64,000 nucleotides of DNA from Coprinus comatus (Eukaryota > Basidiomycota > Agaricomycetes > Agaricales > Agaricaceae). This document shows, piece after piece, positions 47,413 through 58,273 of this stretch. Each line of letters begins with the position of its first letter. The stretch's first letter is position 1. The position numbers and the translations under genes were made by a program. The stretch lies in contig JAWPGT010000003.1 in NCBI GenBank assembly GCA_034638255.1, positions 992,001-1,056,000 on the forward strand. Direction: 5' to 3'. The notes under the pieces were generated by a model. It made no database searches. It was not told the DNA's origin and saw nothing but the letters and a program-made list of their open reading frames with translations.

Positions 47413-49098
47413 GGGTTCTTTGGGTTGTTTTAAGCTCTACTAGTAGCGGAGGAAGATCGCTACTCGGGACTACATGATTTCGGACATTTGTTTCGCTTCT
47501 TTTTTTGGTGTTATTTGGGGTGAATTCTTGCTTTTATGACTGATATAACCATTTTTTGTTTTCATCCTTGCTTTCGGACTTATAGATTTTTTTCTTTCCC
47601 TTTTCCTAAATAAAAACAAACTTCTATCTCTTTTCTTCATTCCATTATTTAATTAGATACATACACACACATGATCTAACGGAATCATACAATAAAGCAT
47701 TATCCGTCACACTCATTTTTTAACACAGTTATCACTCTATCATTTTCCTTCTTTTTAATCCCTTTTTTCTTCACATTTGCTGTATCATGAACACTTACAC
47801 CTTTTTACGATTTTTTTTTTTTGCTTTCCCTGTACTGATATTGATTTATGACAATTTTCGGTTTGGTTTGGATTTTTTTTTTCAGATTCTACGTTGTTCT
47901 GTCTTACTTTTTTTTGAGTAGTTACGAGTAACGATAGCAATACATTTTCAAGTTAACTATCCTCTTGACTCTTCAGATCTCAGAAACTCATCCATACTGT
48001 ACCACTATTGTACATAACTGCGATCCGGAGTTTAAACGGCTTTAAAAATCATTGATTTAAGGTTAAGTAAACCCCATTGGTATTAAGAAGAGAGCCTACG
48101 GCATGATTACCCATAATAGTCTCTGACTACTCACTGCCACACCTCTTTCGCCATTTTTTAATATACATTAATGATTAACCGGGAGAACCCATTGAAATGT
48201 CCGATCGGAATCTACTATCCGAGTCTGATTCTGATATGTGGACAGTCCGGAAATCAACTTATCTACATAGTACCATGTAGTTAACAAATAGTATGTAGCA
48301 TCTCCATAAGTACGCTTAAAGTACCTCACTAATTACTGTATGCAGTTAGCGAACACACTTCTCTTAACTGAATTGTAACATGACATCATGAATCAATCCA
48401 TCATAAACAGCGTGGGTTTAATCATCACGCACACAAGTGGCTACCATAGTACAAACCCACTGACTGCGGTGCACACTGCACAGCCCTTTATTCTCCAAAG
48501 TAAACCCACACTAGAATAACCGAATGACAACGTGTATGATACTATAGCAAAATCAATAGACCCCTGACTTGTTTTGAAGGCCTTCTAAGACCTTCATGGT
48601 AAATAGAATCCAATTGGATTGGAAGTTCTTCCACAGACCACAGCTTTTAAAAACGTTTAAACTTCAAGGCCTTGTGGTGTATCAAAAATTGGATAACTGG
48701 AGTCCACGGTTCACAGAGTCAAAGATTCCGAAACTGAATTGTCCTGTATAGTATATGTTCAACTCCATTTTGATTTATTTCATTGAGAGATCCACATCCA
48801 CTACAGTACAAACGTTTCATACATTCATGATCATGCCCGAAACTGTTGGTGGTAATGGATTTGTTGGGTTGTAATATAACACCACAACCGACATTCTTTG
48901 GTAAGTTTCAAATTTAGATTTTGGAGTCCTGAGCAGTGCAACCCTTCTTCCAAGTATCCTTGAGAACATAGGCCCCGGGCCAAAACCACGGTTAGCCCCT
49001 GAGTATGTACAGGGTATGTACCAACCACACAAGGTACGAAAGATGTAGTGGTAGTTGATGGAGAGAGTTTATGGTATAGAAAGTCTGAAAGAACCAAA
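47413..49098. other. Convergent intergenic region
   Basis: 1.7 kb between two convergent 3' ends. The first 500 bp are T-rich (several runs of 8-10 T), probably 3' UTR. No gene, tRNA or repeat family was recognised. Confidence 0.45.
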
Positions 49099-50028
49099 TT
49101 ACACTTCAACCATAATCGCTCCTTTCCTCTGATCGTTTTTGGAGCCTCCGACAGATGCAGCATTAATCATCACGGTCGTCGTACCATTCCCCTGAGGGCT
49201 CTTCCTAAAAGCCCACGTTATCACCTTCCACCAGACTAATCTAACCAAACCAACCCATCCCGCTCGACCAGCAGAAATCTCTTCATACGCTTTTTGTGCT
49301 CCATCCCATTGTACAAATTTGACACCCCTTCTAGCGTGAATATGTCCAAAAACATGTACCATTGGGCGTATACGCCACAGTGCAGTCAAAAGTGCGTAAC
49401 AACCATTCTTGTCAAGGTCGAGATGTCCAAAGGGAGGACCATGAGTTATGAGGATATCAGTGAGAGGTGGAATATGGGACCAAATTTTAGTCGCTCCATA
49501 CTCTGAAAGGTCGGAAGTTACTGAAAAGAAGCGTCGGAGGATTGGAGGATATTGAAAGACCCAAGATCCATATTCTGGGGTATAAGGGCTACCATAAACG
49601 CGTAAGGTACGTCCACGTATTGTAATACTTGTGGATGTTTCTTGAAGATAAATAAGGCTTGGGTATGTCGAAGCAATGTATTGGTGTATTTCTGGATCAG
49701 AGAGACAGGTGTCGTGGTTCCCTGCTATGAACACCTTATGAGGGTGAGTTTGTGATTCGAGCCAGGACAAAACATCATCGAGCTCTTCTTTTGTTCCAGA
49801 GTTCGTTAGGTCACCAGCATGGATTAGGATGTCGCCTTCGGGTAAAGGTGGTTGTAGGTTATGGGAGTTATGCGTATCGGAGATGCATACAATACGAACA
49901 CCGTCTACACGGTTCATTGAGGAACGTACCAGACCAGAATCGTAGAACAGCTGAGCGAGGAAGAGAAGGGGAGAGGTCATGAATTGTTCCAAGGGTGTTG
50001 GAGGTCTTTGTTTCAATATGGCGTCCAT
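49099..50028 (-). CDS. Calcineurin-like metallophosphoesterase (MPPED type), intronless
   Basis: A 309-residue single-exon protein with the full set of metal-binding motifs of the metallophosphoesterase fold: DTH in RIVCISDTHNSH, GD in ILIHAGDLTNSG, GNHD in VFIAGNHDTC, the His in ILITHGPPFGH, and GHIH in HVFGHIHARRG. Length and motif spacing fit the MPPED1/2-like (UPF0046) group, which binds two metals and hydrolyses phosphodiesters or monoesters; the substrate is unknown. A weakly hydrophobic N-terminal stretch (PLLFLAQLFYDSG) does not look like a cleaved signal. Confidence 0.9.
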   Translation of the reverse strand: MDAILKQRPPTPLEQFMTSPLLFLAQLFYDSGLVRSSMNRVDGVRIVCISDTHNSHNLQPPLPEGDILIHAGDLTNSGTKEELDDVLSWLESQTHPHKVFIAGNHDTCLSDPEIHQYIASTYPSLIYLQETSTSITIRGRTLRVYGSPYTPEYGSWVFQYPPILRRFFSVTSDLSEYGATKIWSHIPPLTDILITHGPPFGHLDLDKNGCYALLTALWRIRPMVHVFGHIHARRGVKFVQWDGAQKAYEEISAGRAGWVGLVRLVWWKVITWAFRKSPQGNGTTTVMINAASVGGSKNDQRKGAIMVEV

Positions 50029-50877
50029 GTCAAAAAGTGGTCAAGGACAAAGTTAGAATACAGTTAACGCTGGTGCTGCGGAAGTATGCTATCATGAAAT
50101 AGCAACGTGGCTGAATTTCAACATTTGAAGCTTGAAACTCAGTTGTTGTCGCCGCGTTGACAGTCACGGGACAGAAAAACTGAAAGACGTTGGAACTATC
50201 AATAAACTTCTCTATAATTATTCAATTGATTCTTATATTGTAGATACTGTTGTTTCGCGATAGGTACGATGTGATCAATAAGATCTAAAATAGAGAACAA
50301 TTATACTGAAAACCAATAAGTTTGAACCTCTTTGAAAATAGGAAATAAAAGGATAAATACCTCAGTTCTCGAACAACGAAACTGAGGAAAAACAAAAGAC
50401 AATCTTCGTTACAATATATCTACGATTATGTAATATAAAATATGACGCGATGTCGTTAACAAATGGAAACAAAGAAATAAGAATGAAAATTAAGTCCATT
50501 TTACAACAGATACACCACAAATGTGACCAACTATCTAGGAGATATAGGTTCAAGAGCACCTTGCGATCTTTTTGACAATGATTTCACGATTTTGATTTTT
50601 ATGGCTCTGACTCCATTCAAGTACAAACTTTGGGGGACAAAATCATTTTTTACACTGGCAAAGTGTCGGTCTAAACATAGTACAATGTCTTTTTTCTTTG
50701 TATTCCCGGGTTCTAATGACACTTATTCACATTGAACTCTATAAAACAACTACCTACGACCCCAAGTCGCACGACTACATAAAGACCTAAACCTAAACCT
50801 AAACCTGAACATCGAACCATAAACTTTACCTTGAACTAGTTCAACTCCTACCCCCAAGTCCAACCTTTCAGATGGCT
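50029..50877. other. Intergenic region between the phosphoesterase and SPO11
   Basis: 850 bp with short frames only. At 50785-50808 there are three to four CCTAAA units. They are not the usual TTAGGG-type telomere repeat and are too few to call. Confidence 0.4.
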
Positions 50878-53736
50878 TTAATTCAATTCCGAATACTTCT
50901 CGACCAACCGACCAATCTTCTTTTGTAAATACCACACCAACCCATTCACATTCACATTCACATTTCCATTTCCATTCTTCTGAGGAATCGGCCGTAACCG
51001 CTTCTTTTCATTTTCATTCTCATCTTCTAGAACACTTGAACTTGACGTTTCTGAACGTGAACACGAACGCTTAAATACGCTATAACTGTTATCCATCGAT
51101 AGCGATACTAATTCAACACAAATCAGTTTTTTCTTTAAACCCAAGGAGCAAAGTAAGAAGTCAAGAGCAAGAAAGAGAAAACGATGACGATAACAAGAAA
51201 ACAAGAAAACAAGAACGTGTTGGTTGGATTTAGGATTACTTACCATCATCACCACGACCTACATCAATTTCCTCGAAAGTCGTAGTAGTCAAATTCAAAG
51301 TCGACAAAATCTCGATTTCAGCTTTCCGTCTAGTAAACAGCATATGCACAAGTTCTTTCCTGTTATAAACCTCAATTTCAGATTCATATTTATGAAACGA
51401 ACAAAAGCTTATAAAGTTATACTTACTTCCATTTCTTCGGTAACTTCTCCAAAGGTCTTTTCAACATCGCATATGCCTACACAATTTAACCCTTAATAAA
51501 TTATCTAGCAAACAAAATTAAAAAACCAAACACATTCAAAAACCCACTCACCTTTTTCTCATCCGCCTTTCCAATCTGCAACAGTTTATCTTTATCGATT
51601 CCAAGACTACATAGTAATAAACCAATAAAAAATAAATCCATGAGTAACGAGAACGGGATCAAAAACAACCAAAACGTAGACCAAGAACAAGGAGGGAACA
51701 AGGAACAAAAAGCAAGAAACAAAAAAGGCACCAACCTTCCAAACTCACTATTCCAAATCCCAATCCACCTAACCCTCTCCCCAGCCGCCAACTTTTCATT
51801 CTCACTAAACATAGCTCTACTCCCATATTTATATACTGAAAGTATATCTAATCCATATGGATCAGCATCTACTAGTGCCATTATTGGAATCCTAAAAAAA
51901 AAAAAAAAGAAACACACGAACCATGACAATGATAATGATAAATATAAAATGTTAGCCCCATTTCTAAACGGAAGCGAAGAAAGTAAATTAACCTTTCAGG
52001 TAAACAATCCGTTAAAGTTTTAACTAAATGTCGAGTTGCTACATCTGGATAACCTTTCCCCTATATAAAAGAAACAGAAACATATAATAAAGGTCAGCGG
52101 TGAAATGTAATACAATAATGCATAGTAACATACGGTTATAACCAAACCCCGACCAGGCATATCCTCTCTCCCAGTAATTCTCAACCTACAAAGAGATTGA
52201 AAAATAGCCTAAAAACATTACACGGATTCAGTTTATATATATATCAATTTTTCAAAAAAAGAAAAAGGAGAAAAAGAGTTAATTCACCTCTTTCTCAACA
52301 ATCAAAACCCAACAAACATCATCATCTACTCCAAACGATTCAATATCTTCTCCTACAGGTATAAGCATTCCCTAAATTTTCAAATTCAAATAAACATAAT
52401 TAAAAAATAATTATAGGAGATTTAAAAGATGAAATCGGAGGGGAGTTACGAACCTCAGTATCTGTTCCTTGAATCATTTCTCCAGATATAAGATTGATAA
52501 CAAGTCCGGAACCACATAGTAATCCTTTACTTGAAGCACGCTGGGAAAAAAGTAAATAATAATAATATTGAGGTGTGTAAAGGGAAGAACTTGACTTACG
52601 ATATTTAAATCAGCTCTATCGAGTTCCAATGTCGCCGCTATATCATCAACCAGCTATAACACGCATATAATAGTAAAAAAAAAAACACGAATAAGAGAGG
52701 AAGAGTGAATGAGTGTGTGTATGTATGTGTGTGAGGAAATCATTTATAAGAGAAAAATAAAGAGACGAACAGTATCAACTGTTCTCTGTTTCTTAAATAA
52801 CTTGACATCTTTATAAAACAAATCCCTAAAATAATAAACGCACCACCATATCAGTTACCGATACCGATACCGAAGAAGCGAAGAGAAGAGGTAAAAGAAA
52901 AAGTCAAAAGAATAAGAAAAGAGAACATACCGTTTTGTCATAGGAACACCATCCAAAACAGCTTCATGCATTAGATCCAATGTCCTCAACAACGTCGCTA
53001 TATATGAATAAAATAAAATAAAATATATGCGTGTTTTGTTTGAATTAACACTAAGTAACACGCATATATGCATCCCAAAGAGAGAGAGAAAAAAAAGAAA
53101 AAGTCACCTAAAGAACGACAACTACTTCCACTCGATTTCCTAGGATACACAAGTTTTTTCATACGTGGTCGTAATCGTTGTTGTGGTTGTGGTATACTAT
53201 CACCGTCACCATCACCATCGTAATCTTCATCTACGATAGGTAAAGGTTCTTTAGTCCTATCAACAAGTTGAATTTCGATTCTAGGTTTATTTTTTTGTTT
53301 TTGTTTTTGTTGTTGATTTCGTTTTGGGTTTCGAGTATTACTCGTTCCTGTTCCACTTCGTCTTTTGTTTTTGTGGTTTACGTTGGAATTGGAGTTGAAG
53401 TTGAAATTGAAGTTGGTGTTGGAGTTATTAGATTCCAAGTCCAAGTCCAAATCCAAATCAGAGTCCGAATCAATACCAGTACCAGTGTCGGATATAACAT
53501 TTGTACTAGCATCCACAAGTTGATTGAGGAACGAAAGAACTATAGATTCGATTTTTTGAAGAGAGTTTGTATTCCTGAAGAAAGATTTGTATATATGCGC
53601 GTACATTAGTGACATATTGAGAGATGTGGATAGGAAAGGTACTTTACCTTGTATCTGAGTCTGTATTTTCATCGGTTTCGGTTTCGGTTTCTTGTGAATT
53701 ATCGTTATCGTCCATGATGATGTCTTCGGAATCCAT
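50878..53736 (-). CDS. SPO11: Meiotic recombination protein Spo11 (topoisomerase VI A-type)
   Basis: Spo11 makes the double-strand breaks that start meiotic recombination. From the ATG at 53736 the protein has an acidic N terminus (ETETETDENTDSDT) and an Asp/Asn-rich linker (LDLDLDLE, FNFNFNSNSNVN). The 5Y-CAP domain follows: ATLLRTLDLMHEAVLDG, then TKRDLFYKDVKLFKKQ, where the Tyr is the expected catalytic residue, and LNIRASSKGLLCGSG. The Toprim part contains IMALVDADPYGLDILSVYKY (DxD metal site) and VRWIGIWNSEFGSL. The C-terminal part reads AMLKRPLEKLPKKWKKEL and, after an Asn/Glu-rich insert, WYLQKKIGRLVEKY at the end. Around fifteen exons, some under 60 nt. The insert just before the C terminus is unusual for the family. 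Confidence 0.92.
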
Positions 53737-53913
53737 GATGGTGGTAAGATCCAAGTTGAAGCTGAGGCTAAAGCTAACTCGCGTGACCATTCAAAAAAAG
53801 TAGTTTCATGTTTTGTTACACCAGGATCATACAGTCATTACAAACCGAGAGAGAAACAGAATAAAAATAAGGAAAGGAGTGTAATAGTTTCAATTTCTTG
53901 TGAGCGGAGGGGT

Positions 53914-55030
53914 TCAATTAGGCCAATTAGGAACATCCAAACCAAACCAAAACGGCAACTTGGTCCAAAATTCCTCTCTAACAGCATCCACCACAGCTGC
54001 AAATTCAGCTCTACAATTTTCACAAGCTCTAAGAGAAACACCAATCCTAACAGAAGCATCTTCCCTAGTTTGCATCAATTCCGCATCCACAATAGCGAAT
54101 AATGGATCAGAACTCCTATGACAAACGACACCATTAACATCTCTTAGATTTCAAAAGTGATGGCTTCAAAAGCTGCTTGACAAGTTCTTCTTTTTGTAGC
54201 TTCTTTTTCTTCAGAATATATGCACCCTGTCGAAGGTTGACGACCTTCTAATTCGTTGACGACAAAAGTAGAGAGATAACGAGATGCGTGTTCTTTTCCT
54301 TTGAGGATATTCATTAGGTCTGCTGGAGAGAGTAAATATAAAATGGCAGTTCTGGGACAAGTATAGCCAGCGGCGATGTCACTTGGAGCACAACGACAGA
54401 GATCATAAAAGGCAGAAGGCATTAGCTCTGGGGTATCAGTTGTTCTTGCGAGATTGATGACCATTCTAGAGAGATTTAATGATAATGCAAGTGCTGATGC
54501 AAGTGACGAAACTTACATAGGATGAGGGTATGAAAGACGAGGTTTGTAGAGACCACTAGGATTTGTTGCTGCTGCCTCTCTGATTTCCCATTGTGTAAGA
54601 GTCTTGGGCCAACTAGGAGTCATACCACGTAGAACATCTTCTCTAATTTTAAGAGCCTGATATTTAGTTGCCAGACGCAGTATAGCCGAAACTATCTCAA
54701 AGTCATTGGGATCGTGACGCAGACGTGAACTGGAGAAATCAGCAGGCAGAAGAAGCAAAAGCACAAGACATACACTCCATCATAGAGAGCAAGGAGAAAA
54801 TGAGCAAGGTCGTCTGGTTCATCGTCGAGTTCAAGGACAGGACAGCCATTGATGGTATTAGTGGAGCCCCTGAGGGCGTTGAGGGCGTCTGCGAGGGTTG
54901 TTGAGTGTCTTGCGAGAACTCCTCTGTGGACGAGGAAGTATAGGCCTCTGGACTGGACGGCAGTGTTACCGTCTGGAAAGCTGAGGGTGTGGCGGTTGTT
55001 GTGGCGATTGGTGGAGAATTCGAGAGCCAT
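53914..55030 (-). CDS. BTB/POZ-domain protein of the mushroom type
   Basis: From the ATG at 55030: MALEFSTNRHNNRHTLSFPD, then a BTB core, YFLVHRGVLARHSTTLADAL and PVLELDDEPDDLAHFLLALYDG. After a 43-nt intron comes the helical tail common to these proteins: DPNDFEIVSAILRLATKYQA, MTPSWPKTLTQWEI. Later exons have CPRTAILYLLSPADLMNILK and a Cys-containing end (LRACENCRAEFAAVVDAV) with a terminal WFGLDVPNWPN. These proteins may act as Cul3 adaptors or transcription cofactors; the target is unknown. The start codon is 59 bp from the divergent Caprin-like start. Confidence 0.8.
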
Positions 55031-55089
55031 TGGCGTGGGAACTCTGCCCATCTGTTCTTTTTCTCCGCAGACCAGCAACACCATCTCCA
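55031..55089. promoter_or_regulatory. 59-bp spacer between two divergent start codons
   Basis: Both flanking ATGs are supported by the reading frames beginning there. All core promoter elements for both genes must therefore lie in this spacer or inside the opposite gene. No TATA box is visible in it. Confidence 0.5.
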
Positions 55090-57327
55090 ATGTCCCAAGA
55101 AACACCCCAGCAACGCACCGTCCCAGGCGCACCACCCCCAGCTCCCCTCGCAAAGGCTAGCAAGAAGAAACGCAAGGGAAAGGGAAAGCCTGAACAACAG
55201 GAAGAACACGTCCAAGAGCCAGCAGACTCTCTTGCTCCTGAGCCCATCGCACGCGAACAGTCACAGGCACCGAGCAATGTTGAGGACGATCTCATCAAAC
55301 ACACTCCAATCGTTGAGCTTGTTGCCAAACGTCTCAGAGCAATAAACAAGAAAATCGTACGTTTATTCTCCTCCTGAAACGCGTCATACCTATCACCACC
55401 ATCTCTAGACTCGATACAATGTATATCTCCATACGGGTGTTGAAAAGCTCAACGATGATCAGTTGCGCGCAATCAAAGACTTACCAGCCCTGGAGATCGT
55501 TCAAAAGGAACTAGCAGAGGTCAAGAAGGCAATCGAGGTCCGTTTTTTCCACTCCTTACTTCAGACCCAATCACTCACTCTCTCACAGGTCCATGAGGCT
55601 GACCTCGTCCATGAATTGGCTGCTAAACGCGTCGAAGCAGAGAGAGTCGAAAAGGCCCGTATTGCTGACGCCATTTCCTCAGCTCAGGTATGCAATTCGT
55701 TTTATTAATCCCAATTTCTCACTCACTTAACACCACCTTTTTAAAAACAAATAGTTTTCCATCCTTACAAAGACACCTGATCTTCTCAACCTCATTCGGT
55801 TCAGAACTTCTCTCGCCAATGGCGAAATTGACACATCCGCACTATCATTAATTGGTGCAGAAGCAACGGCTATATATTCCGCCGCCGATGCTCTTCTCAG
55901 TGAGGATGGTGACCGTAAGCAATCAGTCATCGCAGGTTTCCTCCTTGGTGAAGGCGACCTTGATGGTGTCTCTTGTAAGCGCACTACTTTTCACGACATC
56001 ACAAATATTCAATAAATATTTTCAGATCAGCGAATTATTGAAATCACAAATCTTGCCCTCAACCCTCCTCGTGAACCCACACCCGAACCAGAAGAGATCG
56101 ATGAAGCTTCCGTTGATCCTTCTAGTGTCTCACAAGCAGGTCCTTCAGAACCTGATCATATCGTCGATGTTGTGCCTGCCCCTATCACCGCATCAAACAG
56201 TTTCCGCTTCATGCAAGAGAGTGAAATTGATGAACAAGCTTCACCAGAAATTGCTCAAGAGGAAGAGGTTATTACCCAAGATAATATTGTACCTACCAAT
56301 GGTCATGCTGAAGAAGAGGCTGTTGTCCCAGCACCTCCCACAGTTGATGTAAGTTTTTAATAATACTAATTTTTATACTGTTGTTTTAAAATTATACATC
56401 ATAGGCTCCTATTGATTGGTCCGCTGAAGAAATTGCAGAGGAACTTCCACCCATCGCTGGTCTTCAAGCCGAATTTGGTACATCAGGATCAGCAACACCA
56501 GCTGAACAACAAATTCCAGAAATTACAACAGAAGCTGAGGCTCCTGTAAATGGTGAAACCGAAGACATATTACCAACTCCTCCACAAGGAGGAGGAGAAG
56601 ATGGTTTCCAACAAAATAGGAATCAACAATTCCATCGTGGACGTGGACGTGGTGGATTCCGTGGTGATCGTGGATTTGGTGGAGGTAGAGGGCGTGGACG
56701 TGGTGGACCTGATGGTTTTAGGGGTGGTTTCCGTGGTAGAGGTGGGTTTAGAGGTTATCGCGGGGAAGGTGGTGACAATGTGAATGGTGAAAGAGGGCGC
56801 GGTGGTATGTTTGTCTATTTCTCGTCATGATGACATTTTATTTATTTATTTTTATTTTTATTAGGATTCCGTGGTGGACGTGATCATCATCGTAGCCATG
56901 GTGAAGGCGGTGAAAATGTTGAGAATGGAAATGGAAATGGTGAACGTCGTGGAGGATATCGTGGTGGTGAAGGTGGTGAGAGTGGTCGTGGTGGTATGTT
57001 TTTTTTTTCTTTAAAAAAAGTTGAAATCGATTGATTGTGTTAATAGGACGTCATTATGGACACGGACCTCGTGAAGGTGGACCACCTAGAGAACCTAGAG
57101 AACATCGTGAATCACGTGAACATAGAGGTGATGGTGAACGTCGTGAACCCAGGGAACCCAGGGAACATCGTGAATATAGGGGTGATGGCGAACGTCGTGG
57201 TGGTCGCGGTGGCCGTAGAGGTGGACCTCCCCCTGCTGCTGCTACTGCTGCTGCTGCTGGTACATCATCTGCACCTGCACCTGCACCAGCATCTGAGCCG
57301 GCATCGGTTGCTCAAGCTGCTGTCTAG
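55090..57327 (+). CDS. Caprin-like RNA-binding protein with C-terminal RGG boxes
   Basis: The N-terminal part resembles the Caprin homology region: LVAKRLRAINKKITRYNVYL, then EKLNDDQLRAIKDLPALEIV and QKELAEVKKAIE, parallel to the dimerisation helices of animal Caprin-1 (the LNxDQLxA motif is shared). A charged coiled-coil follows (AAKRVEAERVEKARIADAI), then an acidic middle (EEIDEASVDPSS). The C terminus has dense RGG/RG repeats (FHRGRGRGGFRGDRGFGGGR) and an REPREHR repeat, ending in an Ala/Pro tail. RGG boxes bind RNA and promote condensates, and Caprins act in mRNA translation and stress granules. Start MSQETPQQR at 55090; nine or so exons. The Caprin assignment rests on motif resemblance by eye. 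Confidence 0.65.
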
Positions 57328-58273
57328 GAAAAATGATCTAAAAATGTGTTTGCTTGCTATGTGAGGGGTTTGGAAGATGAGGGGAGGATCAAAAGCAAGG
57401 TCAAAGACCGTTTTCATTTCTTTGGACAATATAATTTTTTCTCTCGTTTGTTTTTGGCGTTGTTGAATTTTGCTCTCGCTCTTTTTGTTCCCTTATCTCC
57501 TTGTACTAATCTCCATCCCCATCCCTCCATTCCTTGCTCCTTGCTCGTATCTCCCTCCTTGTCATTTGTTACCTGATATTACCTTTTTATCCCAAATGAT
57601 CAATATCCAATATTCAATTTTGTGCTTTGCTATTTCTCTGTCCCTCTCCCCCTCTCCCTTGCAATCAACCCCATCAACTATATACACTCTACACTCACGC
57701 TCTTTGTCAATTTGTTTGTTGTTTGCTCTCTAGTATAACGTTTATGTTTCTTTTTTCACTCCTTGTGTATCGTAAATTTAGTAAGTATTGCCATTACCTT
57801 ATGTATCTTGGGAGTCCTCGGATCTTCTCTACTGAGAGAAGGGTTTCTTGAATTCTCTCGGATTTGTTGTGTCTGTTCTTTGTGTGCGTTGTGTGTGTGT
57901 ACACAATGGTATTTGACAATTGAAGATAGTTTGTTGTATTTTTTTTTTAAATCTATCGAGCTGCAGATGCTTCCAATGTTCAAACGCTCAACGGCCATCA
58001 ATTTAATGTAAAACCTATGCAGTACTACACATCTAGATACACATAAGGATGAAGTGGTATCATGATCAATATCTCTGGGGGTCCTGGTTCTAGAGAGAGA
58101 AGAAGAAGGGTAAAACAGCCGAGCTTCCAGGCCATCACCTGAGTAAATATATATATAACATTGTTACTAGATACTCCGCCACATATGTGCCTACTTGTAC
58201 ATGTACGACATTTCTCTTTGTTATCATCCCCGTTTGTCACTTCTTCACTCTCTCTCTACCTCGATCCACCACC
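57328..58273. other. Intergenic region between the Caprin-like and kinase genes
   Basis: About 950 bp, strongly pyrimidine-rich at 57470-57760, consistent with a 3' UTR followed by the kinase promoter. No gene is supported. Confidence 0.45.

Noticed and set aside
50780..50812. CCTAAA repeats as an interstitial telomere tract
   Set aside because: Only three to four units, and the unit is CCTAAA rather than the CCCTAA usual in basidiomycetes.
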